Of a stretch of 64,000 nt of DNA, positions 25,197 to 37,587 are shown in pieces. The notes beneath the pieces were generated by a model that saw only the letters and a list, made by a program, of their open reading frames with translations, did not search any database and was not told the DNA's origin. The translations under genes were made by a program, and so were the position numbers. Positions within the stretch are counted from its first letter, which is position 1. Each line of letters starts with the position of its first letter. Origin of the DNA: Mesaphorura yosii (lineage: Eukaryota > Arthropoda > Collembola > Poduromorpha > Tullbergiidae); NCBI GenBank assembly GCA_009869945.1, contig WIXG01000128.1, positions 62,001 to 126,000 on the forward strand. Reading direction: 5' to 3'.

Positions 25197-26349
25197 ATGG
25201 CAATGAACACAGTCGTCATTTTGTCTCTCTGCACACTCGTCGGCCTGCTTTTGTTGAGGTAACTTTTCGAATTGGCTCGATTATTGAAGTAAATTCCACA
25301 GCTCCATTCAAAGCAAAGCTTGCTTGTCGCTAATTGCAACCGAAACAGAGCCTACATCAGAGGATCCGATATTTTGGTGGACCCCAGCGTGTCAGCCACC
25401 GGAAAAGTGTTTATTGTGACCGGTGCAAACACAGGAATCGGGAAGGAGACCGTGCGCGAATTAGCCGGACGTGGTGGGACGGTTTACATGGCTTGCAGGA
25501 GTTTGGAGCGATGCCGCAAGGTTTTGGGAAATTTTTCTTAAATATCAAACTCGTATGAAAGTTCTCTTGTCTCAGCGATCGGTTCGTATACTTAAATATT
25601 CTGCTGCTCTGCAGGCAAGAGAAGAGCTCGCAAGCGACACCAAGAAAGGAAGAGTTCACTGTCTGAAGTGTGACCTCGAAGATTTTGCATCAATTCGCGC
25701 CTTCGTGCATGATTTCTTGTCGAAGGAGCAGCGTCTGGACGTGCTCATCAACAACGCAGGCGTCATGCACACGCCGAAGCGGTACACGAAGCAGGGGTTT
25801 GAGCTGCAGCTGGGCGTGAACCACGTCGGTCACTTCCTCCTCACGCAGCTCCTCCTGCCCGTCCTGAAGCAGTCGAGCCCTAGCCGGATCGTCGTCGTGT
25901 CGAGCCTGGCGCACGAGGTGGGCAGGATGAACTGGGACGATCTCAACTCGGAGCAGGCCTACAGCTCGTACGCTGCGTACATGCAGAGCAAGCTGGCCAA
26001 CATCCTTTTCGCGAACCATTTGGCGGAGTTGCTGAATGGAACCGGAGTCACTGTGAATTCGCTGCACCCGGGAGCGATCGACACGGAACTGCCCAGGCAT
26101 CACGACTTCCTCGAGCGGAATCCCATCGGTGTGTACCTGATTCGACCTTTCATCTCGTTCATGGCCAAGACTCCGTTCCAGGGTGCACTGACAAACATTT
26201 TCCTGGCGCTGGAGCCTTCACTCGAGAATGTGACAGGGAAATATTTCAGTGACTGCGCACAGAAAACACCGGCTCGGCAGGCGACGAGTGTGACGGATGC
26301 AAAAAGGCTGTGGGACGTTACAGAAAGTTGGGTCAAAGAGAAAAGTTGA
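25197..26349 (+). CDS. Retinol dehydrogenase-like SDR, array copy 5, intron-poor
   Basis: Only three exons (25197-25258, 25349-25520, 25615-26349), 322 residues. Anchor [18 protein letters not shown], cofactor loop [21 protein letters not shown] and YMQSK are all present, so an active enzyme is expected. Where copies 2 and 4 have three further introns, this gene has one continuous 735-base exon, visibly richer in G+C than the same region of its neighbours. The second donor (GTTTTG) is weak, but the phase and protein continuity support it. It ends the array and faces the GST genes tail to tail, with 180 bases between stop codons. AATAAA at 26417. Confidence 0.93.
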
Positions 26350-26416
26350 TGTGAGCAATCACTACTTTAATGCTATTCAAGTTATTCTTCCAATTTTCTA
26401 ACTTATTGCAGTGTAA

Positions 26417-26422
26417 AATAAA
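26417..26422 (+). terminator. Polyadenylation signal, SDR copy 5
   Basis: AATAAA 68 bases after the stop codon of SDR copy 5, with the opposing GST signal 66 bases further on. Confidence 0.6.
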
Positions 26423-26488
26423 CCCTTCTGCTAGCGAGTCTTGACAGTTAACTGGTTGGTTGTTGGAAGTTATTGACAGTTAGCCAAG

Positions 26489-26494
26489 TTTATT
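26489..26494 (-). terminator. Polyadenylation signal, GST copy A
   Basis: TTTATT on the + strand (AATAAA on -), 36 bases beyond the GST copy A stop codon. Confidence 0.6.
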
Positions 26495-26529
26495 CATTCG
26501 CGAAAATACAGCAACGCACGCCATCAAAC

Positions 26530-27314
26530 CTATTTCATATGTGGCCTCTTTTCCATGTACGCTTTAATTTGAGGCAGTTCTGCGAACGAGTCGTGGTTCA
26601 GCTTCAGCTTCGGAAATGCACTCAACAAATCGTGACCCTGCAGCGTTTCTTGATAGCGCACCAGGGCACAATAAATCCAAGCGTCCACCCATGTGGGTGA
26701 GTTTCCAACGAACCATTTACTGTTGTTGCTGCCTGAATTGCCTGCAAGAATCTTCTCCAATCGACCATAAAAAGTTGGAACAACCTCCCCAACGAGTTTG
26801 GCTTTGATTTGATCCTTCTTCGCTTCGTCTTTCTCCATTCTGAGTTTTTTCAATTCTGGAACACAGCATTCGTTGAAAATACACTTTAGCACAAAAACTG
26901 CAGTCGAAATCTCTACCCATTGTGAAATCGATGGCCGCGTCGACCAACTCCTCGCCTTTCGCCTGCTCAAAGTCTGTCGACCCAACGAGATTGAATCTCT
27001 TCGCCAAAAATCGTGCGATTGTCGCACTTTGCGCGATCGTCACAGTTGAATTGCCTTCTTTGACGTCGAGGACAGGAATCTGGCCCCAAGGCATGGCTGT
27101 TAGGCGCCAATCACACGGTAATTAGTTGAAGACACGTAGAATTGAAAGCTAATGCGAAGATGCACTGCATTAAAAACGTACCTAGTTTCCATTTGGGCCA
27201 CTCCGTCATCGGAATCCGAACGTCGTCAAATGGAACCCGGGCCAAAGCAAAGATTAAGCGAAGAGGCTCACCACGACCGGGAAGGTCGTAGTATTTCAAC
27301 GTGTATTCGGCCAT
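26530..27314 (-). CDS. Sigma-class glutathione S-transferase, copy A
   Basis: Cytosolic enzyme that conjugates glutathione to electrophiles, or isomerises prostaglandin-like lipids. Three exons (27182-27314, 26917-27096, 26530-26855), 212 residues, usual for the family (200-215). The thioredoxin-like N-domain starts YTLKYYDLPGRGEPLR, with the sigma-class catalytic Tyr in the first strand. The cis-Pro loop is WGQIPVLD and the glutathione-binding QSATIARFLA follows. The helical C-domain ends in IKAYMEKRP. Introns are in phases 1 and 1, as in the three other copies. Here WADVW, found in those copies, reads WVDAW. This is the most divergent copy, with a longer C-domain insert rich in Gly, Ser and Asn. 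Confidence 0.93.
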
Positions 27315-27808
27315 TGCAAGTGGAGGGCAGACCCAACTCGCCAAATTCCGTAAGTGCAGTGGGACCACAAACGAGTACGCAGAGACCTTGACGCAGAGAC
27401 TAAAAATCTTTCAGCTTGTAATGTAATACGATGCGGAAATATCTTACTGCTACCCGGATTTGAAGTTTGCAGTTAGAAAATCCAACACGCAGCGCAGGCT
27501 GAATGTTGAATGGAACTTGATGAATACGATGGACATACGACGCCTTATCTCAGTGATTGTGCCTAGTCTACTGTTCACCTGATTGTCCACCGTGTATGAG
27601 TGAATAAGTGCTACAGAGATAAGAAATGAATACTGCATGATGTGTACCGGCATTTGTTTCTTATCACTTCAATGGGCCATTTATTGCTCACTAATGTAAT
27701 TAAAAATGAATTCAAGGAAATGCAAAGCAAAAACAATTAACATTGAATGAAAATTGAAAATTAACAATGGACACATGCAGCAATGTAGGTATTCCAGGCG
27801 CCAGGCAT
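27315..27808. other. Spacer between GST copies A and B
   Basis: Presumed promoter of copy A and 3' end of copy B, whose AATAAA (- strand) is at 27680-27685. I found no TATA box for copy A. Confidence 0.35.
27680..27685 (-). terminator. Polyadenylation signal, GST copy B
   Basis: AATAAA on the minus strand, 124 bases beyond the stop codon of copy B. Confidence 0.5.
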
Positions 27809-28585
27809 TTATGCGGGTGGACGCTTGTCGACATACGCCTTCACGCTTGGAATGGCGAAGAAAGCCGCCTTCGACTTCTTCAAGTTCGGATAGCCATCGA
27901 GGACATTCGGACCAATCGTTGCCTCGAATCGGTCCAGCGTATTCGCAATCCAGACGTCGGCCCAGGTGGCAGATTTGCCAACTAGAAAATTTCCGCCATT
28001 GTCCACTTGTATCTGTTCCAACTTTGTTAGAAAAGCGGGCAGACGGTTTTCATTCAGATTCTTCTTCAATTCGGCCTTTCTCGCCTCGTCCTTCGCTGCA
28101 AAGTACGCCTCCATCCATACTGAGTTAAGAATTAGCCAAGTTAATGTTTAATCGGCTTAAAGAAATACTTTGTGATAGTGAGGGATAATCAATTAACGTA
28201 CCGTTGTAAACATCCAACAAGGCATCCACAATTTCATCACATTTTGCCGATTCCAAGTCGTTCGAGCCTGCTAGGTTGAATCGGCGAGCGAGGTACCTGG
28301 AAATCGTTGGTGTCTGACAGATTTTGACCCCATCAACCTCGAGCACCGGAACTTGCCCCCACGGAGTAGCTGTTAAGTAGTGGAACATTAAGAAACCCTT
28401 CAGTATCTCAGCAAATGGCCAAATACAAGCAAACAAGCGTATCATGGCTTACTCGGTTTAATTGCAGGCCAATTCACGCCTTGAATGATGTTGTCCTCGT
28501 ACGGGGCATTGGCGAGAGCAAAAATCAGGCGAATTGGCTCACCGCGTCCACGGTTGAAGTACGTAAGCTTGAATTTACTTGCCAT
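27809..28585 (-). CDS. Sigma-class glutathione S-transferase, copy B
   Basis: Three exons (28453-28585, 28202-28369, 27809-28119), 203 residues, intron phases 1 and 1. The N-domain starts FKLTYFNRGRGEPIR, one residue shorter than copies A, C and D in the loop after the catalytic Tyr. WGQVPVLEV (cis-Pro) and QTPTISRYLARRF follow, with Gln-Thr in place of the Gln-Ser of copy A. The C-domain has the sigma motif TWADVW and ends VKAYVDKRP. A TATA-like element lies 135-144 bases upstream of the ATG. Active enzyme expected. Confidence 0.94.
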
Positions 28586-28719
28586 TTTAGTAGTCAGTGA
28601 CATAGGCAACACTTAATCAATAATCAATACAATATTTGCACCGGACTCAGCTTTCTGGCTTTCTGCTCCTGCTTCAAGCAATGATGAAAACAAACTGAAC
28701 CGGTTGCCACAGCTTGTCT

Positions 28720-28729
28720 CTTATTTAAA
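28720..28729 (-). promoter_or_regulatory. TATA-like element, GST copy B
   Basis: Minus strand reads TTTAAATAAGAGACA, about 140 bases before the start codon. The TATA plus AGAGAC combination recurs upstream of copy C. Confidence 0.45.
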
Positions 28730-29077
28730 GGTGATGCTAAACGCTATGCCGGCTATGCTAAAGAGATGACCTTGGCCACTTGGCCTTGAACGTCTTGCTC
28801 ACATGACGGAGCTCGACGTTTCGTGGATGTGGTGCAAACTCGTGATTCAAGTTACGTGAGTTACGATGACAATTGACGATATCACGTGTGGAATATTCGA
28901 GACGAGGTCGGAGGAGTGACTCAACTACAAGGCCAGGCCATTCGAATGAATGTGGGAGCACCTGCACCTGTCCAACCTGCTTTGAATGTCTCATAGCCCA
29001 TTTATCACGGGTTTTGCAGGCGATGATAAGGATATACTGATACAACGTGTAGTTTCAGGCAGTAATCACCAAATGAA

Positions 29078-29083
29078 TTTATT
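29078..29083 (-). terminator. Polyadenylation signal, GST copy C
   Basis: AATAAA on the minus strand, 75 bases beyond the stop codon of copy C. Confidence 0.55.
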
Positions 29084-29157
29084 TTCATATCATGATTCAT
29101 GAACAGAAAGTCAAAAATAATTAATCTCAGCATCCACTGTGAGTCTGTAAGTAATAC

Positions 29158-29952
<795 letters not shown>

Positions 29953-30102
29953 TCACGTTAATTCACACTTGAGACTTGTTTAGAATTAGAACTGAATCTG
30001 CAACTGGACTAAGAGGGTAGGCGTTTGAGATGCAGTTCGGATGCAGAATCTCTTCACACAACTGGAAAGAAGCTGACAGCAGTCACAACAGCATGCTGGT
30101 CT

Positions 30103-30110
30103 CTTTTATA
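30103..30110 (-). promoter_or_regulatory. TATA box, GST copy C
   Basis: Minus strand reads TATAAAAGAGACCA, about 160 bases before the start codon of copy C. Confidence 0.6.
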
Positions 30111-30704
30111 CTCAGAAATCGTGATTCAACGTCCACAAATCGAGATCGTGTGAAGTGTGAAACCTGCGTATTTATGTATTTGCTTTGCAGCAAAAAAAAG
30201 GTGTGATTATGTAACCAACATCAGCGTGCGTTGTACGTTCACGCCAAAGTATTGAACGTTTTTCACTTAACTTAAACGCAAGCACGTAATGTGGTGGACG
30301 TGGCTAGACAAAGGCGATAAAACAGGAAAAAGCTTCTTTGTCACGTCCACTTCACGTCAGTCAGGTTCCAGTCCCCGTGCAAATTAAATTAAGATAATAC
30401 ACAAACCGCATGGCATAGAAGCGCTAGCTTGATTTGATGATCTCATGTTTTTGTTAAGAAACTTCCTACTTCTTTCTAGCCGTGCCATGGCCATGGTCGT
30501 CGTGGTGCGTTTGAGGTTGAAGGTTTTCCTCAAGTTCATGTCCTTCCTATGCTTGTGTCCTTGCCCTTCAAAGTTCACAGGACAAAGTCTGGCAGCCAAA
30601 GTCAATGCCAAGGAATTACAGCAGCAGAATTCTAGCATTTCAGCCAGCCAGCACGCGATGTAAATAATTGATACACGGAAGAGTTCAAATTTGATGCTAA
30701 TAAT

Positions 30705-30710
30705 TTTATT
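30705..30710 (-). terminator. Polyadenylation signal, GST copy D
   Basis: AATAAA on the minus strand, 53 bases beyond the stop codon of copy D. Confidence 0.55.
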
Positions 30711-30762
30711 GATGTGGTAAGCATTGTATGTATTGGACTATTCTTGATTGGGATGGGAGAGT

Positions 30763-31589
<827 letters not shown>

Positions 31590-31694
31590 TTAATCTGGAT
31601 CTGCCCGATCTGCGGTGTGGTTCTCAAAACAGGTGCAAGATTTGAATATTTGAAGAGAGTCCAACGACTGACGATTCTGGACGTGTTACGCTCG

Positions 31695-31702
31695 TATTTA
31701 TA
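31695..31702 (-). promoter_or_regulatory. TATA box, GST copy D
   Basis: Minus strand reads GGATATAAATACGAGCG, 136-143 bases before the start codon of copy D. Confidence 0.55.
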
Positions 31703-32150
31703 TCCAATTAGCAAATTGTCGTCTGCAATTAGCACGGGCAGTTTAGGCAATTATGAAATTACATACTACACATTGTTCCAGACCAATCAACAACAAAGCA
31801 GTCCAGAGTCCATATTCCAGAGTCAGTCATTCTCATTAGTCACGAGATGATAAAGATATTTTGTACACGGAAGGCAGGATGTCACGGAACGTCGAAACAA
31901 TTGACAAAAAAGGATTGCGAATTGCGTAATGTCAACGTGAGCTCGGTGTAATGAGAAAATTATGCCATCATGCGATCTCACCATGACTCATCATCACCAT
32001 TATCGGCACCATCAAAGACGATGGAGCAGTGCAAATATTTGAACAGTTAAGACAATTGACAGTTACGACCGTGCGAATTACAAAAAATCGATGAGAATAC
32101 CTTCAGTCCGGTGGAACTCATCAATCATGCTCTGCTTATGATTGAAAATA

Positions 32151-32156
32151 TTTATT
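32151..32156 (-). terminator. Polyadenylation signal, Rif1-like gene
   Basis: AATAAA on the minus strand, 189 bases beyond the stop codon at 32345. Confidence 0.45.
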
Positions 32157-32344
32157 AGGCTTACTAATTGTCGTAACTAACTTCTTATCTTAGTATGGAT
32201 AAGATAATGATGCACAAACCGTATAAAAATGTTCTATGTAAAATGCAAAATAAGAAACACGAATGTAGCTTAAATTAGGATAAAAATTGCTATCCTACAG
32301 ACATAGACAATGTATAAGTTAAGAAATTTTAGACTACTTAGATG

Positions 32345-35300
32345 CTACATGCTAGGCGTGGACTTCGAAAGTGTTTGCAAAAATCTCTGCGCTAATTCTA
32401 TTGAACTCTCCGTCCCAAGCCCCCGAAATCCGTCAGCAACCATATTCAGATAGCGGATTTTCGATTCAGGCAACATGCTTCTCAGCTCATCGAGAGATTG
32501 CTTCCAACCTGCAGACAGAAATGAATATTGACTCCAAAATAATAATAATGGAATAGAACATAAGTTAATCAAAATGGCGATAATTACCTATCGTTTCTTC
32601 AAATTCCTCTTCAGCTTGGGCCACAGGAAACGATCTTTGTACTTCGCTGTCGTCAACTTCCGCCCTCATCTTCATCTCCTCAGCCTTTTGCAGCGGAATT
32701 GTCTGGCGAACTTCGGATTCCGTGCAGTTGGCGTTGGCGTGCTCAGTGAAATGTTTCCTTCGTCTCTTTGAATCCTTCACTTTGACGTGGGTTAGCAGCA
32801 ATTTTGGGAGAACGACCTGCATTTCTCTTCGTTTTGCTTCGACGTCGACATCGGCGTCTCGTGGGGTTTGTCCGATTAAAGCCTGTATCTCACGGAGTAC
32901 TGCAGGCTCCAAAGTGTTTCTTTTTGGGATTTGACTTTCGCACAAATCTGATGCATCGTGAGCTGGCGCCTTCGCAATTGGAGGCAACTTTTCTGCTTCT
33001 GGGCATGGACCACTGCTAGGCGCAGGTGTAGGCGAAGACAATGAAACTCGATTCCTATTTTCATCATGCTGCTGATTCCGGATGTTATTAACCGAATGAC
33101 CTGTCGAGTCCAATAGCGTTCGGCTTACTTGCATCTCCTCAAAGTTGGCCCCGTTTTCCACTTGACTGTCTACTTCCTGAACTACTTCTGGTAGAATATT
33201 TGTCGGACTCTCTTTTTCCTTTCTACTGGGCGCATCTGAATTTTCATTTGACAGAGTTTGACGGGCAAGAAGTTCTACGTTCTGAACTTCTTGCTCTTGC
33301 GTTGAATGCTGAACATGATTAGCAGTGTCAAAGAGCTGTTGTTGATGCCCAGGTGGCGATCCAATTCTAATTTTTTCTGGACTCTCTGCGAACTTTGTCG
33401 CTGCTGCTGTCAGTGTCAATTCAGGAGGGGGAAATTTCTTGCAGTCTGTAACAATCACTTTCGGAAAAAGTGTGATACCGGCATAAGATGCTGGTGCTGG
33501 CGTCTCAGCTGGCTGACTTGATCTTAATTTTACTTGTAATCTTCTTAGTAATCTTAGTCGTAATAAATAGTCTTCTTCTTCGTAAGTGAGATTGAGGCTG
33601 GAACTGGGGTCAATTTCTCGCGATTCGTTGCTTGAGGCTTGTGCAGATTTCCTTCGTCCTTTCCTTCTTTCACTGCCTTCGTTTTGAGTTCCTGTTGTAG
33701 TTGTAGTTGTTCCCTCTTCCTTCTGAGGTGCGGAGTGGGAGGAAGATGGGGACGCTTCGTTCTTGCCAGGCATTGCCTGCACTGGCGGCACTGGACATTT
33801 GCTTCCTGAAGGCTGAGGCTGAAGGGAGTGTCTTCGGTTTCGAGTTTGAGTTATTTTGGGCAATGGCGCTGCATGCGAAGGTGGTTCAGTAGGCTCAGGT
33901 GGACCTTCGGCTGAGGCTGGCTCACTTTTATTTGTCAAGTTGTTGTTTTGTGAAGAGAGTGAAGACGACTTACGTGTCCGACGTGGTCTCTTTGCCGTGG
34001 CCGTGCGCGTCCTTGCTGATGTTTGTTCGTTGGAGCTTTTAACAGTCCACACATGCTCTAGATCCAGATGATCATTTTTCCTTTTCCTTCCTCTGTGCTT
34101 GAGGAGAATGGGTGCAACCTTTATCAGGATATCTTGAAGATCTGTTTCATTGTTTGGTGTGTCTCTCTCGTTTTCACTAACGCCGATGTTTGGCTGTCCT
34201 TCAATAGCCTTAGCCTCCTCCACACAACGACGCAAAACTGGGAGCTGAGTCTGAGAGTCTTCGAGCACTGATTCCATCACATTCTGTGCTTCGTTCCCAA
34301 AATTGTTCATCGGCTCCAGTGTCGGCATGGAACCCGCGTCATCAACTGCTTCGTCAGTATTTTCAGTTGAGGGTGATGTTACTTCGATGTATTCTTCCAA
34401 ACCATCGTCATCGTCATCTTCTTCGTCCAATTCTAATTGTTCGTTCTCAACTTGAGAATCTTGCAAATCAGGCAGAGGAAATGCGAACGCTTCAAGATGT
34501 TGCTGCAGCACACGTCTTACGTTCTCTGCTTTCGGAGGAATTATTGAGTAAGGTTGAAGGTCGCTGGGTTTCAGAGAGCTAAGAAGTCCAATGCTTGCGA
34601 TGCCATTGTCTAAGAAATGTTGTAGTAAGGCAGCAGAGAATTCCCGAGGTGCCAAATCATTAACAATATTTTCAATTGGGTCACCGCAATCAATCAACTC
34701 TGGGCAAAGAGGAGGAACAGTCGAATTCGTTGCCATGTTCAGGGCGATTTCTTCGTCAGAATTTTGGTAGAATCCCTGTGTGTTTTCTGAATTCGGTGAA
34801 AAGACGTTGGAGTTTATCTCAATTACGCCCAACAGGTTGCTGTTTCTCATCAAACTGTCTTCAGAATCTTCATGCTGTTGCTCTGATCCTTCGACCGGAC
34901 TCTCAGCAGTCGTATTGGCTGAATTTAATTGCTGTGCCGATGAATGGGGTTGAGGAGAAGATTCAATTAACATTGGCATTTCTGGCTCTGGAATCTCGAG
35001 AACTGCAATGCCATTGAGATTTTGGTTAGCGATAGCAGTTGCCGGTTCGTTTACACTTCCCAGATCGAAGAGCCTTGCTCGTTTGACTGGTCTGATCTTT
35101 GCCGTTAGTGTCTTTTTGTAATATCGAATGTGGTGTTTCTCTACGAATCTCACACGCTTTCGCGGTCCAGCCCATCGTCCATACATTTCTCCAGGCTCTC
35201 GATATCTGAGAATGCCCCTGCTTCGATCTACTGGAGTGCTTGGCGGCAGAGGTGAGTACTCCCAGGTGTCATTTGGGAACTCATGGGCTTCTTCTCCTTC

Positions 35301-35444
35301 TGTTTCTGCGTTTGCATTTGGACCCACCGACGCCGACGTATTGTCTGTTCCTGTGTGAGTGTGTGCGAACGGCCAATTTGGTGGTGGTGTACCTGGAAAT
35401 GTGCCTTGCTTCCGCCGTAGTATCAGCATCCGTTTCTTGTCCAT
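32345..35444 (-). CDS. Large disordered protein with PP1-docking motifs, possibly Rif1 C-terminal-like
   Basis: Two exons (32588-35444 and 32345-32508, joined at phase 1), 1006 residues, mostly disordered with acidic, Gln-rich and basic tracts. Residues 77-80 (GILR) and 97-100 (RVRF, preceded by Lys-Arg) fit the SILK and RVxF docking motifs for protein phosphatase 1, in that order and close together. Residues 268-320 form a predicted helical block (LLQHFLDNGIASIGLLSSL then PPKAENVRRVL) that resembles, from memory, the small C-terminal domain of Rif1, which also follows SILK-RVxF. Rif1 recruits PP1 to control origin firing. However, the large HEAT-repeat N-domain of Rif1 is not in the window. 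The ATG at 35444 is the first in a frame that stays open to a TAA about 80 bases upstream, so a spliced 5' extension is not excluded. Identity is tentative. Confidence 0.6.
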
Positions 35445-36289
35445 TTTTAATATAGTAAGTTCAAACCTACGCCCAAACCCAAACGCAAAAGCTTGAATTA
35501 CATAAATGTTGGCGGCTTAATCCTCTAACTGGTGAATGATTCTTACCTCTACTTATGGATGGGTTTTCTATCTACAATCTATAACCTTGATTTCATGAAG
35601 TGTTGGACTCGTTGGTGGGGTCGCTGATTAATGGACGGATGGAACGGCAGAACCGGTTAGCTTACAATCTACAAGCAGTAGAACAGTATGGCTTTGTTAC
35701 TGTTACTGTCGCTATTCTAATCAATAATCAGTTGCGGAATCAAAGTGTGACTTGACTTTACCTTCAGGGCTTCCGCCCTTCCGATCCTGGGCTCCTAGAC
35801 CACCACTGTCCGCTGCTGCTCCCGGTTGCGGTTTCTTTTTCTCTTCCCACTCTTGAAGTTTGTACTCAGTCCCTCGAACTTTCTTTAAACTGACTGTGAC
35901 CGTCACTGTCTCGTCATGTAAATATCAATCAAAATTAGTTAGATAGAGTACGATTTGCACGATAGACTCGAATACCAATAGAAAAGTTATACCGCTTTTT
36001 TGGATTAGAATGCTAGGCAAATGAGCAATGTCAATGCCGCGACGATTCCGAACAATTGAATGAACAAGTTTCTGCTGCCATTCAGAGCGTAGAAATGAAA
36101 GAAAGAAAGGAAATGAAGAAAGGATTCGGCAGCTGGTTTCGGCGCTGTTTCGTTTCTCCACTTTTTTGAGCCAAATTCGTCCGTTCGTTTCCTTTCTGTC
36201 GTCAGTGTCAGTCGTTCGTTCAAACCATTTAATCAGCATCTGCGCGCGGTGAATTAATTCATAATTCTTATCAGTGGGTCGTCGTCAGA
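35445..36289. other. Divergent promoter region, Rif1-like gene and RPA3
   Basis: 845 bases between the start codons of two head-to-head genes. A minus-strand open stretch at 35721-35906 has coding-like composition (KKVRGTEYKLQEWEEKKK) but no ATG. It could be an exon of an unknown transcript. A second minus-strand frame with an ATG, 35925-36239, is not recognisable. Confidence 0.35.
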
Positions 36290-36883
36290 ATGGAATCGAA
36301 GAAAATGAAGTACCCTGGGGCTGATGGTGCGGAGATCGAAAGCGTTGTGCGAATGCGAGTCAACAGTGTTTTTCTACAACAGTACCACGGGAAACCGGTG
36401 TGTCTCCTTGGAACGGTTACAAAGGTAGGTTTTGGGTTGGAGAGCCCACCCGAAGGTTCAACGTTAAATAATAGTTCAAGGAGTCCAGTATTTGCGATAT
36501 TACTTTACTAACGTGGCGTTGATTTATTGGGAACAGGCTGAAGGAGGCGGCACCGCATTCCAGATGAAAAGCTGTGATGGGAATCCAATCAACGTGCGCC
36601 TCAAGACTCCGATCTCCGAACCACTGACCGGGTTGGTCGAAGTGTACGGCATTGGTCAAGGCAAAAATCTGATTCTGGCAGATAGCTTCACCACATTTCC
36701 TGAAAGCATTGCAGCGGATTTTGGTAAGTTGCAAATGATATCAGTTAAAGCTGATGCAATCCTCGTAGGCGTTCATTATTGTGATGCTGATTAAATTCCA
36801 TCTACTACTCAGATATGCCAACGTATAATGAAGCGGTTGTCCTCCTGAACACCAACGAAAGAGAAAACTACTGGAGGGCTTAA
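36290..36883 (+). CDS. RPA3: Replication protein A 14 kDa subunit
   Basis: Smallest subunit of the nuclear single-stranded DNA-binding heterotrimer RPA, needed for replication, repair and recombination. Three exons (36290-36424, 36537-36723, 36813-36883), 130 residues, close to human RPA3 (121). A single OB fold is visible: RVNSVFLQQYHGKPVCLLGT for the first strands, then LVEVYGIGQG, and a C-terminal helix (YNEAVVLLN) used for trimer assembly with RPA2. An AATAAA overlaps the stop region and another possible signal lies near 37006. Strong match over its whole length. Confidence 0.93.
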
Positions 36884-37587
36884 ATAAAGAAATTTGGACC
36901 TTCTTCCTACGCTGTTCTGCTAGCTTCACATCAAACATTAAATTCGTATCGGTGTATCTCATTTTTATCTTTAAATGTAAGTTGTATGTTGTAATACGTG
37001 AACCGAATAAACATTTTAAACAATTTGTCGATACATTTTGGGAATTCGTACAAGATCGTATTTCAGTGTCAGTGTAAGTGTCAGAGGGTATTAAGCTCAC
37101 GCGTCAGTAAAAGCAGCTTAGTCCAAGCCCGCAATTTAGTAGCTTCTTTACTCCTTCGCCTTGTTGCGTGCTCTCAAATCTCATTGCCCATTATAAACAC
37201 CCAAACTCGTGTCTTATCGTATGCGTATCAGAGAACCAGTCTCAAACTCATCTTGATCATCTTCGCGTTGCGTTGTTGGCAACACGGCAATGGCAATTTG
37301 GTATGAACGAATTTCACGTTAAAACTATCTTAACCTGTTTGACAACGTGTACATAAAAAATGCAATGCACACTCGTTCTTAATCACTTCACTCCACTCAA
37401 CTTACTACTGACTCGGTAATCTCGTTTCGTGTCGAGCAATATGCGAAAAGCAAAATGAAGATCCTGAATTGTCTCAAGCGTACGCGATACGCGGAAGCTG
37501 GTTTTACCTTCATCGCTTGCCAGTTGACTTCGATTGTTGGGACTGACAACTGAATCAGCGCACGTTCTCCAAAAGTGCCTTCCCAAA
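36884..37587. other. RPA3 3' flank and upstream region of the next gene
   Basis: Poly(A)-like AATAAA motifs near 36883 and 37006 belong to RPA3. The rest holds the presumed promoter of the gene starting at 37588. No gene seen. Confidence 0.4.

Larger units (their letters stand above)
28586..29157. other. Promoter of GST copy B and spacer to copy C
   Basis: Holds the TATA-like element of copy B at 28720-28729 and the minus-strand AATAAA of copy C at 29078-29083. No gene seen. Confidence 0.4.

Noticed and set aside
25471-26349. A longer reading of SDR copy 5 as one 292-codon frame starting in exon 2
   Set aside because: The true cofactor-binding N-terminus is in another frame, joined by phase-0 splicing at 25520/25615 as in the sister genes.
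35925-36239. 104-codon minus-strand frame with ATG near the RPA3 promoter
   Set aside because: No recognisable domain, and it overlaps a pyrimidine-rich promoter region. No supporting splice sites.
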